Origin: Pseudomonadota bacterium | Lineage (GTDB): Bacteria; Pseudomonadota; Gammaproteobacteria; Steroidobacterales; Steroidobacteraceae | DNA length: 16,523 nt | Direction: 5' to 3' | Assembly (NCBI GenBank): GCA_021805275.1 | Contig: JAJZFQ010000090.1 | Span: 1-16,523 of the forward strand | Shown: one piece after another, positions 8,323 to 14,994 of the stretch | How positions within the stretch are numbered: the first letter of the stretch is position 1 | How the letters are laid out: each line of letters opens with the position of its first letter | Translations under genes and position numbers: made by a program | The notes under the pieces: model-generated | Database searches by the model: none | What the model was told of the DNA's origin: nothing | What the model saw: only the letters and a program-made list of their open reading frames with translations

Positions 8323-8331
8323 TTATCCACA
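8323..8331 (+). promoter_or_regulatory. Perfect DnaA box upstream of mrcA
   Basis: TTATCCACA, the strict consensus DnaA 9-mer, lies about 100 bp upstream of the mrcA start in the 329-bp pilM-mrcA intergenic region. It is single here; the same word recurs at 14438. Apart from this box, the pilM promoter patch and a C5G5 palindrome at 8299-8308, I see nothing firm in the intergenic region. A strong mrcA promoter was not identifiable; TACGAT at 8359-8364 is a possible -10 without a clear -35. Confidence 0.5.
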
Positions 8332-8430
8332 ATGCAGACGGTCGGTGAAGTTGCGGGGTACGATGCGGTCCCGGGAAGCGCCGAACCTTAAGCGAAGCCA
8401 TTCCTCCCTGCCACAGAGAGTTCGCCTGCG

Positions 8431-10887
8431 GTGAAGCTGACGCACATTCGAATTCCCGTCCTCCTGATCGGGGCGCTGCTCCTGATCGGACTGATCGGGG
8501 TGTACGCCTATCTCTGCACCTACGTGTACCTGGAGCCATCGCTGCCGACGCTGGCTCAGATGCATAATGTCCAGCTCAAGGTACCGCTACGCATCTATAC
8601 GGTTGACGGCCAGCTGATCGCGCAGATCGGCACCGAGCAGCGCACCCCGGTGCGCTACGAGCAGGTTCCCCCGATGGTGCGTGAGGCCTTCCTGGCCGCC
8701 GAGGACCACCGCTTTTTCCACGAGGGCGGGATCAATCTGATCAGCATCCTGCGGGCCGGGGTGGTGGACCTGATCGAGGGGCGCAAGGCCCAGGGCGGCA
8801 GCACCATCACGATGGAGGCGGCCCGCAACGTCTTTCTCACGCTGAACAAGACGTACCGGCGCAAGCTGCAGGAATCCTTCATCGCCTACGAGCTCGATCA
8901 CTACTTCAGCAAGCAGGACGTCTTCCAGCTCTATCTGAACGTCATCTTCTTCGGCGAGCGCGCCTACGGCGTCGCGGCCGCGGCCCAGACGTACTACGGC
9001 AAGACCCTCGATGAGCTGAGGCTGCCCGAGGCGGCCACCCTCGCCGGCATCGTGCAGGCGCCCTCCCTCTACAACCCGGTCGTGCACCCGCACCTGGCCG
9101 CGGACCGGCGCTCGTACGTGCTTACCCAGATGCTCGATCAGGGGTACATCACGGCCACACAGGCGCAAGCGGCGGACCGTGCGCCGATCGATGCTCGGCT
9201 GCATGCGCCGCGCGTGAACGTCCATGCGCCCTATGTCGCGGCGATGGTGCGCCAGCAGATGCTGCAGCGCTACGGGCCGGCGGCCGAAACCGCCGGCTAC
9301 AAGGTGTACACGACCATCGACGGGCGGCTGCAGAGCGCGGCCAATCGGGCGGTGCAGCTGGGTCTGATCGCCTACGACCGGCGGCACGGCTGGCGCGGCC
9401 CGATCGGCCGCACCGTGCTGGCGCGGGGGGCGACCCAGGGGCAATTGCACACCCTCACGGAGCAGTATGGGCCCATCGGCGTGCTCATTCCCGCGGTGGT
9501 CGTCGGCGTCGGACAGCACAGTGCCGAGATCTACGCGCGCGACCGCGGCTTCGGCAAGATCGGCTGGGCGGGGCTCTCCTGGGCGGCCAAGGCGCTCGCG
9601 CAGGGATCGGTGGGCCCGGCACCGAAGAGCGCGGCGGACGTGCTTTCGCGCGGGGATGTGGTGTACGTGGTGTGGCACGACCCGCAGAACGTCCTGCTCG
9701 CCCAGGTCCCGCAGGCCGAGGCGGCAATGGTCGCGCTCGATGCCGATGACGGGGCGATCGCGGCGCTGGTCGGCGGGTTCGATTACTACATCAGCAAATA
9801 CAATCGTGCCGTCGATGCGCAACGCCAGCCGGGCTCGGGGTTCAAACCCTTCTACTACTCTGCCGCGCTCGAGCGGGGCTTCACGCCGGCGAGCACTTTT
9901 CTCAATGCCCCGCTCGTGATCGGCGGCGCAGGCACGGAAAGCACATGGCGGCCCGCGAACGACACCGGTCAGTTCGGTGGCCCGGTACGCCTGCGCGTGG
10001 CGCTGGCGCATTCACTGAACCTGGTGTCGATCCGCCTCATGCGCGCCCTCGGCATCCCGTACGTGAGTCAGTACGTCAAGCGCTTCGGATTCAATCCCCA
10101 GGCGCTGCCGCAGAACCTGACTCTGGCGCTCGGTACCCTGGAGACCAATCCGCTGCAGATGGCCAGCGGCTATGCGGTGTTCGCCAACGGCGGCTACAGC
10201 ATCAGTCCGTTTCTCATCGAGCGCATCCTGGATTCGCGCGATGCCGTCATCTGGCAGGCCAAACCGCTCATCGCCTGCCACAGCTGCAGCGAGGAGAGCA
10301 GTCCGGCGCAGCTCACCGCGGCCCCAGCCCCGGGTGCGGCGCTCGCGCAGGGCGACGCGCTGCACATCGGCGGGGCGCAGTACATGCCATCCGGACAGCT
10401 CGCCCCGCGCGTCATCAGCGCCGACAACGACTACATCATGACCTCGATGATGCGCAGCGTCATCGAGTTCGGCACCGGGGTGCGGGCGCTGTCGATGAAC
10501 CGCACCGACATCGCCGGCAAGACGGGAACGACCAACAATTGGAAGGACGCGTGGTTCAACGGCTTCACCCCGCAGCTGGTGGCGAGCGTGTGGGCCGGGT
10601 TCGACGATGACCGCACGCTCGGTTACGGCGAGGAGGGTGCGCACGTCGCGCTGCCGATCTGGATGCGCTTCATGCGCCAGGCGCTCGACGGGGTGCCGCA
10701 GTGGCGGCGGCCCGAGCCGCCCGGCATCGTGCAGCTGCGTATCTCGCCGCGCACCGGGCTGCTGGTGAGCGATGAGAACCCGGACGGCATCGAGGAGATC
10801 TTCATGGCGAATCACCTGCCGAGCGGCCGAGGCGCCCTCGCGCAGCGGCCCAACCCGAACCAGGCCTCCGCGGAGTCGATCTTCTGA
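8431..10887 (+). CDS. mrcA: Class A penicillin-binding protein, PBP1a type (bifunctional transglycosylase/transpeptidase)
   Basis: Inner-membrane peptidoglycan synthase that polymerises lipid II and cross-links the strands in the periplasm. The 818-aa product has an N-terminal membrane anchor (about 9-30). The GT51 glycosyltransferase domain follows, with catalytic E91 in EDHRFF, GGSTITMEAARN (E129 where Gln is usual) and E148 in RRKLQE. An OB-like insert spans about 310-430. The transpeptidase domain has S469-G-F-K472 (acyl-serine), S528-L-N530 and K697-T-G699. A C-x-x-C pair (C616, C619) lies in a loop between SxN and KTG. The start is GTG at 8431 with only a distant purine-rich AGAGAG upstream. 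The stop overlaps the next gene's start by 1 bp (TGATG). Divergent placement from pilMNOPQ is the standard gammaproteobacterial arrangement; ponA is the Pseudomonas name. Confidence 0.96.
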   Translation: MKLTHIRIPVLLIGALLLIGLIGVYAYLCTYVYLEPSLPTLAQMHNVQLKVPLRIYTVDGQLIAQIGTEQRTPVRYEQVPPMVREAFLAAEDHRFFHEGGINLISILRAGVVDLIEGRKAQGGSTITMEAARNVFLTLNKTYRRKLQESFIAYELDHYFSKQDVFQLYLNVIFFGERAYGVAAAAQTYYGKTLDELRLPEAATLAGIVQAPSLYNPVVHPHLAADRRSYVLTQMLDQGYITATQAQAADRAPIDARLHAPRVNVHAPYVAAMVRQQMLQRYGPAAETAGYKVYTTIDGRLQSAANRAVQLGLIAYDRRHGWRGPIGRTVLARGATQGQLHTLTEQYGPIGVLIPAVVVGVGQHSAEIYARDRGFGKIGWAGLSWAAKALAQGSVGPAPKSAADVLSRGDVVYVVWHDPQNVLLAQVPQAEAAMVALDADDGAIAALVGGFDYYISKYNRAVDAQRQPGSGFKPFYYSAALERGFTPASTFLNAPLVIGGAGTESTWRPANDTGQFGGPVRLRVALAHSLNLVSIRLMRALGIPYVSQYVKRFGFNPQALPQNLTLALGTLETNPLQMASGYAVFANGGYSISPFLIERILDSRDAVIWQAKPLIACHSCSEESSPAQLTAAPAPGAALAQGDALHIGGAQYMPSGQLAPRVISADNDYIMTSMMRSVIEFGTGVRALSMNRTDIAGKTGTTNNWKDAWFNGFTPQLVASVWAGFDDDRTLGYGEEGAHVALPIWMRFMRQALDGVPQWRRPEPPGIVQLRISPRTGLLVSDENPDGIEEIFMANHLPSGRGALAQRPNPNQASAESIF

Positions 10888-11498
10888 TGTCCAAGCGTCC
10901 GACGCCGCGGGGGGATCACCTGCGGCAGGCTCTTGCGCAGGAGGCGGCGCGCATCATGGCCGAGCACGGCATCGGGGACTTCCTGCTCGCCAAGCGCAAA
11001 GCCGCCCAGCGCTTCGGGCTCGAGGACGGCGCGGTATTGCCGAAGAACACTGAGATCGAGGCAGCCCTCGCGCAGTATCAACGCCTGTTCGACGGGGGTT
11101 CGCACCCGGAGTCGCTGCACGCCCAGCGTCACGCGGCGCTCGCGGCAATGCGCCGCCTCAACGAATTCGAGCCACGGCTGGTCGGGGCGGTGCTGCGCGG
11201 TACGGCGACGCGCCATGCGCAGGTGCAACTGCACCTGTTCGCCGACTGCGCCGAATCGGTGGTGATGAAACTGATCGATCTGGGCGTGGCCCACGAGGTG
11301 ACCGAGAACCGCGTGCGCCTTGATCCGGCGCGGGTGCGCGCCTATCCCGGCGTGCGCTTCGAGATCGAGCAGCAGCCCATCGAGGCGACGGTCTTCCCCC
11401 CAGAGGCGATCCGCCAGGCGCCCGTCAGTCCCGTCGACGGCCGACCCATGCGCCGCGCTAGCGCCTCGCAGGTTGAGGCACTGCTCGCGGCACCCTGA
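10887..11498 (+). CDS. Conserved protein, degenerate nucleotidyltransferase-like fold (function unknown)
   Basis: The 203-aa product has no signal peptide or membrane segment, so it is probably cytosolic. The N-terminal half is helical, with LAKRKAAQRFGL and LPKNTEIEAALAQYQRLF, and reads like a family I have seen as conserved hypotheticals in gammaproteobacteria. In the centre, LVGAVLRGTATRHAQVQLHLFAD (about 98-120) has the outline of the pol-beta nucleotidyltransferase motif G[S/T]-x-x-x-S-D-x-D. Here the two metal-binding aspartates are replaced (A111 and V113 in AQVQL). The C-terminal part contains VFPPEAIRQAPVSPVDGRPMRR. The ATG overlaps the mrcA stop by 1 bp, so it is translationally coupled to the PBP, and the end is only 10 bp from the convergent gltA stop. 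I see the sequence pattern; the fold is inference. It is probably not an active nucleotidyltransferase. Confidence 0.8.
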   Translation: MSKRPTPRGDHLRQALAQEAARIMAEHGIGDFLLAKRKAAQRFGLEDGAVLPKNTEIEAALAQYQRLFDGGSHPESLHAQRHAALAAMRRLNEFEPRLVGAVLRGTATRHAQVQLHLFADCAESVVMKLIDLGVAHEVTENRVRLDPARVRAYPGVRFEIEQQPIEATVFPPEAIRQAPVSPVDGRPMRRASASQVEALLAAP

Positions 11499-11508
11499 CG
11501 TCCCGGGC

Positions 11509-12807
11509 TCAGCTGCGGCGGCCGATCTCCAGGTAATCGCGCTGCGCCGGGCCGGTATACAGCTGGCGCGGCCGGCCGATCCGCATCGCCGGATCGGCAA
11601 TCATCTCCTGCCAGTGCGCCACCCAGCCCACGGTGCGCGCGATCGCGAACATGACCGTGAACATCGAGCGCGGGATGCCGATGGCGCTGTAGATGATGCC
11701 GGAGTAGAAGTCGACGTTCGGATAGAGCTTGCGCTCGACGAAGTAATCGTCCTGCAGCGCGATCTCCTCCAGGCGCAGCGCGAGCTCGAACAACGGGTTG
11801 TCCGAGCGCCCGAGCCGCGCGAGTACCTTGTGGCACATCGCGCGGATGATCTTGGCGCGTGGATCGAAGTTCTTGTAGACGCGGTGCCCGAAGCCCATCA
11901 GGCGCACGTGGCTCGATTTGTCCTTCGCCTGCCCGAGGAACTTAGGAATGTTGTCGACCGTGCCAATCTGCTCGAGCATGTTCAGCACCGCCTCGTTCGC
12001 CCCGCCGTGCGCCGGTCCCCACAGCGCCGCCACGCCGGCGGAGATCGCCGCGTACGGATTCGCCCCGGTGCTGCCGGCGAGCCGCACCGTGGAGGTGCTG
12101 GCGTTCTGCTCGTGATCGGCGTGCAGGATGAACAGCAGGTCGAGCGCCTGCGCGGCGACCGGGTCGACCTCATACGGCTCGCACGGCACCGCGTAGAGCA
12201 TGTGCAGCAGGTTGCTGCAGTAGTCGAGGTCGTTGCGCGGATAGATGTACGGCTGGCCCAGGGCATGCTTGTGCGCCGCCGCGGCGATGGTCGGGATCTT
12301 CGCGATGATGCGGTGCGCGAAGATCTCGCGGTGACGCGGGTTATAGATGTCCATGGTGTCGTGGTAGAAGGCGGACATCGAGGCGATCACCGCCGAGACC
12401 ATGGCCATCGGGTGCGCGTCGTAGTGGAAGCCGTGGAAGAAGCGCAACAGCGACTCGTTGATCATCGTGTGATGACGGATGCTGCCGACGAACTCATCGA
12501 GCTGCTTGCGCGAGGGCAGATCGCCGTGCAGCAGCAGGTACGCCACCTCCATGAAGCTGCTGCGCTCGGCGAGCTGCTCGACGGGATAGCCGCGGTACAG
12601 CAGCACCCCGGCGTCGCCATCGATGTAGGTGATGCGGCTTTCCGTCGCGGCGGTCATCCCGAATCCCGGATCGTAGGTGAACACGCCGAGGTCTTTGTTG
12701 AGCTTGGCAATGTCGATGACGGACGGACCGATGGTGCCTGGATGGACCGGCAGACTCAGCTTGCGGTCGGTGCTGCGATCGACGAGCTCGAAGGTGTTCT
12801 GGGTCAT
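11509..12807 (-). CDS. gltA: Citrate synthase (type II, gram-negative form)
   Basis: Condenses oxaloacetate and acetyl-CoA to citrate, entry step of the TCA cycle, cytosolic. The 432-aa product is full length for the hexameric, NADH-sensitive type II enzymes. It has the N-terminal beta domain ([17 protein letters not shown]), [11 protein letters not shown] with H229/H232, GPAHGGANE with H267, [10 protein letters not shown] with H308 and YPNVDFYSG with D366. H267, H308 and D366 are the expected catalytic triad. The ATG at 12807 is preceded by GGAAG about 10 nt upstream. The gene stands alone, divergent from hemW and convergent with the mrcA-linked gene. A candidate promoter is at 12886-12913. 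Confidence 0.98.
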   Translation of the reverse strand: MTQNTFELVDRSTDRKLSLPVHPGTIGPSVIDIAKLNKDLGVFTYDPGFGMTAATESRITYIDGDAGVLLYRGYPVEQLAERSSFMEVAYLLLHGDLPSRKQLDEFVGSIRHHTMINESLLRFFHGFHYDAHPMAMVSAVIASMSAFYHDTMDIYNPRHREIFAHRIIAKIPTIAAAAHKHALGQPYIYPRNDLDYCSNLLHMLYAVPCEPYEVDPVAAQALDLLFILHADHEQNASTSTVRLAGSTGANPYAAISAGVAALWGPAHGGANEAVLNMLEQIGTVDNIPKFLGQAKDKSSHVRLMGFGHRVYKNFDPRAKIIRAMCHKVLARLGRSDNPLFELALRLEEIALQDDYFVERKLYPNVDFYSGIIYSAIGIPRSMFTVMFAIARTVGWVAHWQEMIADPAMRIGRPRQLYTGPAQRDYLEIGRRS

Positions 12808-12885
12808 TCGCTGGACGCTTCCATTGTTGAGCGGTCGGCGCCCAAGCGGGGGTGTCTCGAGCGTCCGGGGGAGAACGAGGCCGCA

Positions 12886-12913
12886 GGTTTACACGGTCCG
12901 CGTCTCAATTCAA
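12886..12913 (-). promoter_or_regulatory. Candidate gltA promoter
   Basis: On the minus strand TTGAAT (plus 12908-12913) and TAAACC (12886-12891) are separated by 16 bp, with TG directly before the -10 (TGTAAAC), which can help a weak -10. The pair lies about 80 bp upstream of the gltA ATG, in the less GC-rich part of the gltA-hemW spacer. The -35 is good and the -10 mediocre. Confidence 0.4.
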
Positions 12914-13021
12914 GGTACTGATTCGGCTCGCAGCTTACCAGCCAGTAGCATGCGCCCGCCAGATGTCCGACGGGCTGGCGTGACGCGGCGCAAACGCCGA
13001 AAATGACCGCCGTTGCCCTGC

Positions 13022-14197
13022 GTGCGCATCACCGTGCTCGAGAATCCGCCACTCGCCCTTTACGTGCATTTTCCCTGGTGCGTGAGCAAGTGCCCGTACT
13101 GCGATTTCAACTCGTACGCGCTGCGCGGGCCACTCGCCGAGGACGCCTACGTCGCGGCGTTGTGCACCGATCTCGAAGCGCAGGCGGGTGCGGCGCGCGG
13201 TCGGGAAGTGATCAGCATTTTCCTCGGCGGCGGCACACCGAGTCTGTTCTCCCCGCGTGGTATCGGTGCGCTGCTGGCCGCCGCCGACCGGCAGCTGTCG
13301 CTGGCCGCGGGGGTCGAGATAACCCTGGAGGCGAATCCAGGCACCATTGAACGCGGACAGTTTGCCGAGTACCGCGCCGCCGGCATCAACCGTGTTTCCC
13401 TGGGCGCCCAGAGCTTCGAGGCGCAACGGCTCGCCGCGCTGGGGCGCATCCATTCGCCTGAGGAGACGTGCCGCGCCGCCGAGGAACTGCACGCGGCGGG
13501 CCTCGGGAACTTCAATCTCGACCTGATGTACGGACTGCCTGGTCAGGACCCGGCCGGCGCCCTGCGGGACCTCGAGGCCGCACTCGCGCTCGACCCGGCG
13601 CACCTGTCGCACTACCAGCTCACCCTGGAGCCGGGCACGCTGTTCGCGGGCCGTCCGCCGGTGCTGCCCGAGGAGGAGGCGCTCGAGCGCATGCTCGCGC
13701 TCTGTGGCGAGCGCCTGGCGCAGGCAGGGTTGGCGCAGTACGAGGTGTCGGCCTATGCGCGGTCGGGGCGCCAGTGCGCGCACAACCTCAACTACTGGCG
13801 CTTCGGCGACTACCTGGGCATCGGCGCCGGGGCGCACGGCAAGCTCACCTGCGTGACCACAGCCACGGTGCTGCGCAGCGCGCAACCGCGCGAACCGCGG
13901 CGCTACCTCGCCGCTGCCGCGCAGGGCGCGGCGCAGGGGCGCATCGTGCCGGCGGAGCAGCTGCCGTTCGAATTCATGCTCAATGCTCTGCGGCTGCGCG
14001 AGGGGTTCGAGCCGGCGCTGTTTACCCGCCGCACGGGGCTGGACTGGGACATCGTGGCAGGGCCGCTGGAGCAGCTCATCGCCCGGGAGCTGATTGTGCG
14101 CGCGGGCGCGGGGTATCGGGCGAGTCCCCTCGGGTGGCGCTTCCTGAACGAGGCGTTGTTGGCGTTCCTGCCGGAAAATCCGCAAAGCGCAGGCTGA
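13022..14197 (+). CDS. hemW: Radical SAM heme chaperone HemW (HemN-like)
   Basis: Radical-SAM [4Fe-4S] protein that binds heme and delivers it to respiratory enzymes; it was formerly annotated as oxygen-independent coproporphyrinogen oxidase. Near the N-terminus LALYVHFPWCVSKCPYCDFNS contains the CxxxCxxC cluster motif (C20, C24, C27 from this start). GGGTPSLFS and the SAM-site segment EITLEANPG follow, then NRVSLGAQSF, NLDLMYGLPGQ, HYQLTLEPGT, and the HemW-type HNLNYW with DYLGIGAGAHGKL. The C-terminal HemN_C-like domain is complete. The start is uncertain. Candidates in frame are TTG 13013, GTG 13022 and GTG 13034, none with a ribosome site; the nearby ATG at 13003 is out of frame. I give GTG 13022 (391 aa) as a compromise. 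The usual upstream partner rdgB is absent here. Confidence 0.92.
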   Translation: MRITVLENPPLALYVHFPWCVSKCPYCDFNSYALRGPLAEDAYVAALCTDLEAQAGAARGREVISIFLGGGTPSLFSPRGIGALLAAADRQLSLAAGVEITLEANPGTIERGQFAEYRAAGINRVSLGAQSFEAQRLAALGRIHSPEETCRAAEELHAAGLGNFNLDLMYGLPGQDPAGALRDLEAALALDPAHLSHYQLTLEPGTLFAGRPPVLPEEEALERMLALCGERLAQAGLAQYEVSAYARSGRQCAHNLNYWRFGDYLGIGAGAHGKLTCVTTATVLRSAQPREPRRYLAAAAQGAAQGRIVPAEQLPFEFMLNALRLREGFEPALFTRRTGLDWDIVAGPLEQLIARELIVRAGAGYRASPLGWRFLNEALLAFLPENPQSAG

Positions 14198-14228
14198 TTG
14201 GAGTTGTCAATGGGTTTCGGGTCGCCCC

Positions 14229-14250
14229 GGCCCGTTCCAGGGGGCCTTTA
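14229..14250 (+). terminator. Weak intrinsic terminator candidate after hemW
   Basis: Arms GGCCC (14229-14233) and GGGCC (14242-14246) with an 8-nt loop are followed by TTTATA, about 30 bp past the hemW stop. The stem is short and the T-run broken, so efficiency is doubtful. The T-run merges into the first DnaA box. Confidence 0.35.
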
Positions 14251-14256
14251 TACACA
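14248..14256 (+). promoter_or_regulatory. DnaA box (TTATACACA)
   Basis: Matches the relaxed DnaA consensus TTWTNCACA exactly and lies at the left edge of the AT-rich spacer, 182 bp before the inverted pair at 14438-14460. Confidence 0.4.
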
Positions 14257-14437
14257 GGGTCAGGGGCTGCGTCGTGAAATGAGTGAATTAGCCCTCAAAG
14301 TGGCCAAGTCGCTCAACGATGTCGCTGTAAGACATTGATGAATAAGGTAGAAATAGGGTGGTCATTTTTTCATCACTGCAACAAAACCGCAATGTGACTG
14401 CAAGAATGCGCACTGTGAATCGAGTTCCTCCACAGAG

Positions 14438-14460
14438 TTATCCACAGCTTTTGTGGATAA
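14438..14460. promoter_or_regulatory. Perfect inverted pair of DnaA boxes
   Basis: TTATCCACA (14438-14446) and its exact reverse complement TGTGGATAA (14452-14460) are separated by 5 nt (GCTTT). Each is the strict DnaA consensus. As RNA the unit would form a 9-bp stem with a 5-nt loop. It ends 43 bp before the -35 of the rpmE promoter. Roles to consider are DnaA titration, DnaA reactivation (DARS-like), DnaA-controlled transcription of rpmE or, less likely, an origin. Sequence match is certain; function is inference. Confidence 0.6.
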
Positions 14461-14503
14461 TGCGGAGGCAAGCGGGGCCGGAGCGCTTCGAGGTCCCCGG
14501 CGC

Positions 14504-14532
14504 TTGAGGCGGACGGCCAGTCCGGCTACACT
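14504..14532 (+). promoter_or_regulatory. Sigma70-type promoter of rpmE
   Basis: TTGAGG (14504-14509) and TACACT (14527-14532) are separated by exactly 17 bp and followed by a C/T-rich start region, so transcription should begin near 14540. That gives a leader of about 74 nt. A second AT-rich word, TTTAAT at 14542-14547, has no -35 at the right spacing. This is the clearest promoter in the window. Confidence 0.65.
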
Positions 14533-14563
14533 CCGCGCCCTTTTAATGATTTCGGGCCTGCCT

Positions 14564-14583
14564 CGGCCGCTTTCGTGCGGCCG
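14564..14583 (+). promoter_or_regulatory. Hairpin in the rpmE 5' leader
   Basis: Perfect 7-bp arms CGGCCGC (14564-14570) and GCGGCCG (14577-14583) enclose the loop TTTCGT inside the predicted rpmE leader, 30 nt before the start codon. The sequence right before the ATG lacks a clear Shine-Dalgarno (only GAGCGA). A structured leader with weak initiation would suit autogenous control by L31, which as I recall has been reported for E. coli rpmE. The link here is inference. Confidence 0.4.
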
Positions 14584-14613
14584 GTTGCGGGTCCCAATTC
14601 GAGCGATCGCACT

Positions 14614-14829
14614 ATGAAAGCCGCCATCCACCCCGAGTACCAAGAAATCACGGTCAGCTGTTCCTGTGGCAACACGTTCAAGACGCGCTCCACGCTGGGT
14701 CATGACCTGCAGGTGGAAGTGTGCTCGAACTGCCACCCGTTCTACACGGGCAAGCAGAAGATCGTCGATACGGCCGGTCGGGTCGATAAGTTCCGCAAGA
14801 AGTACGCTGCGATCGGCGCGGCCAAATAA
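14614..14829 (+). CDS. rpmE: Large ribosomal subunit protein bL31 (zinc-binding form)
   Basis: Small protein of the 50S subunit that helps bridge the subunits at the central protuberance. The 71-aa product [19 protein letters not shown]... matches the family along its length. C16, C18, C37 and C40 are all present, so this is the Zn-ribbon (C+) paralogue rather than the zinc-independent one induced in zinc starvation. The conserved [17 protein letters not shown] and [10 protein letters not shown] segments are visible. The frame is open upstream to 14575, but the ATG at 14614 gives the canonical N-terminus. Its own promoter (14504-14532) and a structured leader precede it; a GC hairpin follows the stop. 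Confidence 0.98.
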   Translation: MKAAIHPEYQEITVSCSCGNTFKTRSTLGHDLQVEVCSNCHPFYTGKQKIVDTAGRVDKFRKKYAAIGAAK

Positions 14830-14834
14830 TCTCC

Positions 14835-14855
14835 CCGGGCGGGTGCGCCGCCCGG
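14835..14855 (+). terminator. GC hairpin after rpmE, terminator-like
   Basis: Perfect 8-bp arms CCGGGCGG (14835-14842) and CCGCCCGG (14848-14855) with a 5-nt loop, beginning 5 bp after the rpmE stop. A second small stem, GGCCG/CGGCC, lies at about 14865-14877. No U-tract follows, so termination would be weak or factor-dependent, and read-through into the next plus-strand gene is possible. Confidence 0.45.
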
Positions 14856-14994
14856 TGCGGTTGCGGCCGTCGCGGCCGGTCCTGCTTCTGCTTCTCGGCC
14901 TCTGATCGACGCCTCACCGCCCGGGTGCCCGGAACCGCTGGACCCAGCACCGGTCTGATTGAGCGGTGCGACCGTTCGTGCCGAGGGAGGGTGC

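Larger units (their letters stand above)
14198..14503. other. Gene-poor, relatively AT-rich spacer between hemW and the rpmE promoter
   Basis: About 300 bp without a convincing gene, in contrast to gaps of a few bases elsewhere. It holds a weak hairpin after hemW, three consensus DnaA boxes (14248, 14438, 14452) and an AT-rich core from about 14270 to 14420, including a run of six T's at 14365-14370. Two tiny ATG-started frames are joined by TGATG: 14279-14338 (19 aa, MSELALKVAKSLNDVAVRH) and 14338-14397 (19 aa). Neither has a strong ribosome site and neither is recognised. No tRNA or known riboswitch was seen. Confidence 0.6.

Noticed and set aside
8587..10011. Minus-strand frame opposite mrcA
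   Set aside because: Antisense shadow of a PBP with all catalytic motifs on the other strand.
11320..12921. Long plus-strand frame (533 codons) opposite gltA
   Set aside because: It is the antisense shadow of citrate synthase in GC-rich DNA; the translation is low-complexity His/Arg/Val-rich with no recognisable domain.
14198..14613. Chromosomal replication origin
   Set aside because: DnaA boxes are present, but no dnaA, dnaN, rpmH or gidA neighbour and no clear array of AT-rich 13-mers were seen. A titration or regulatory site is the safer reading.
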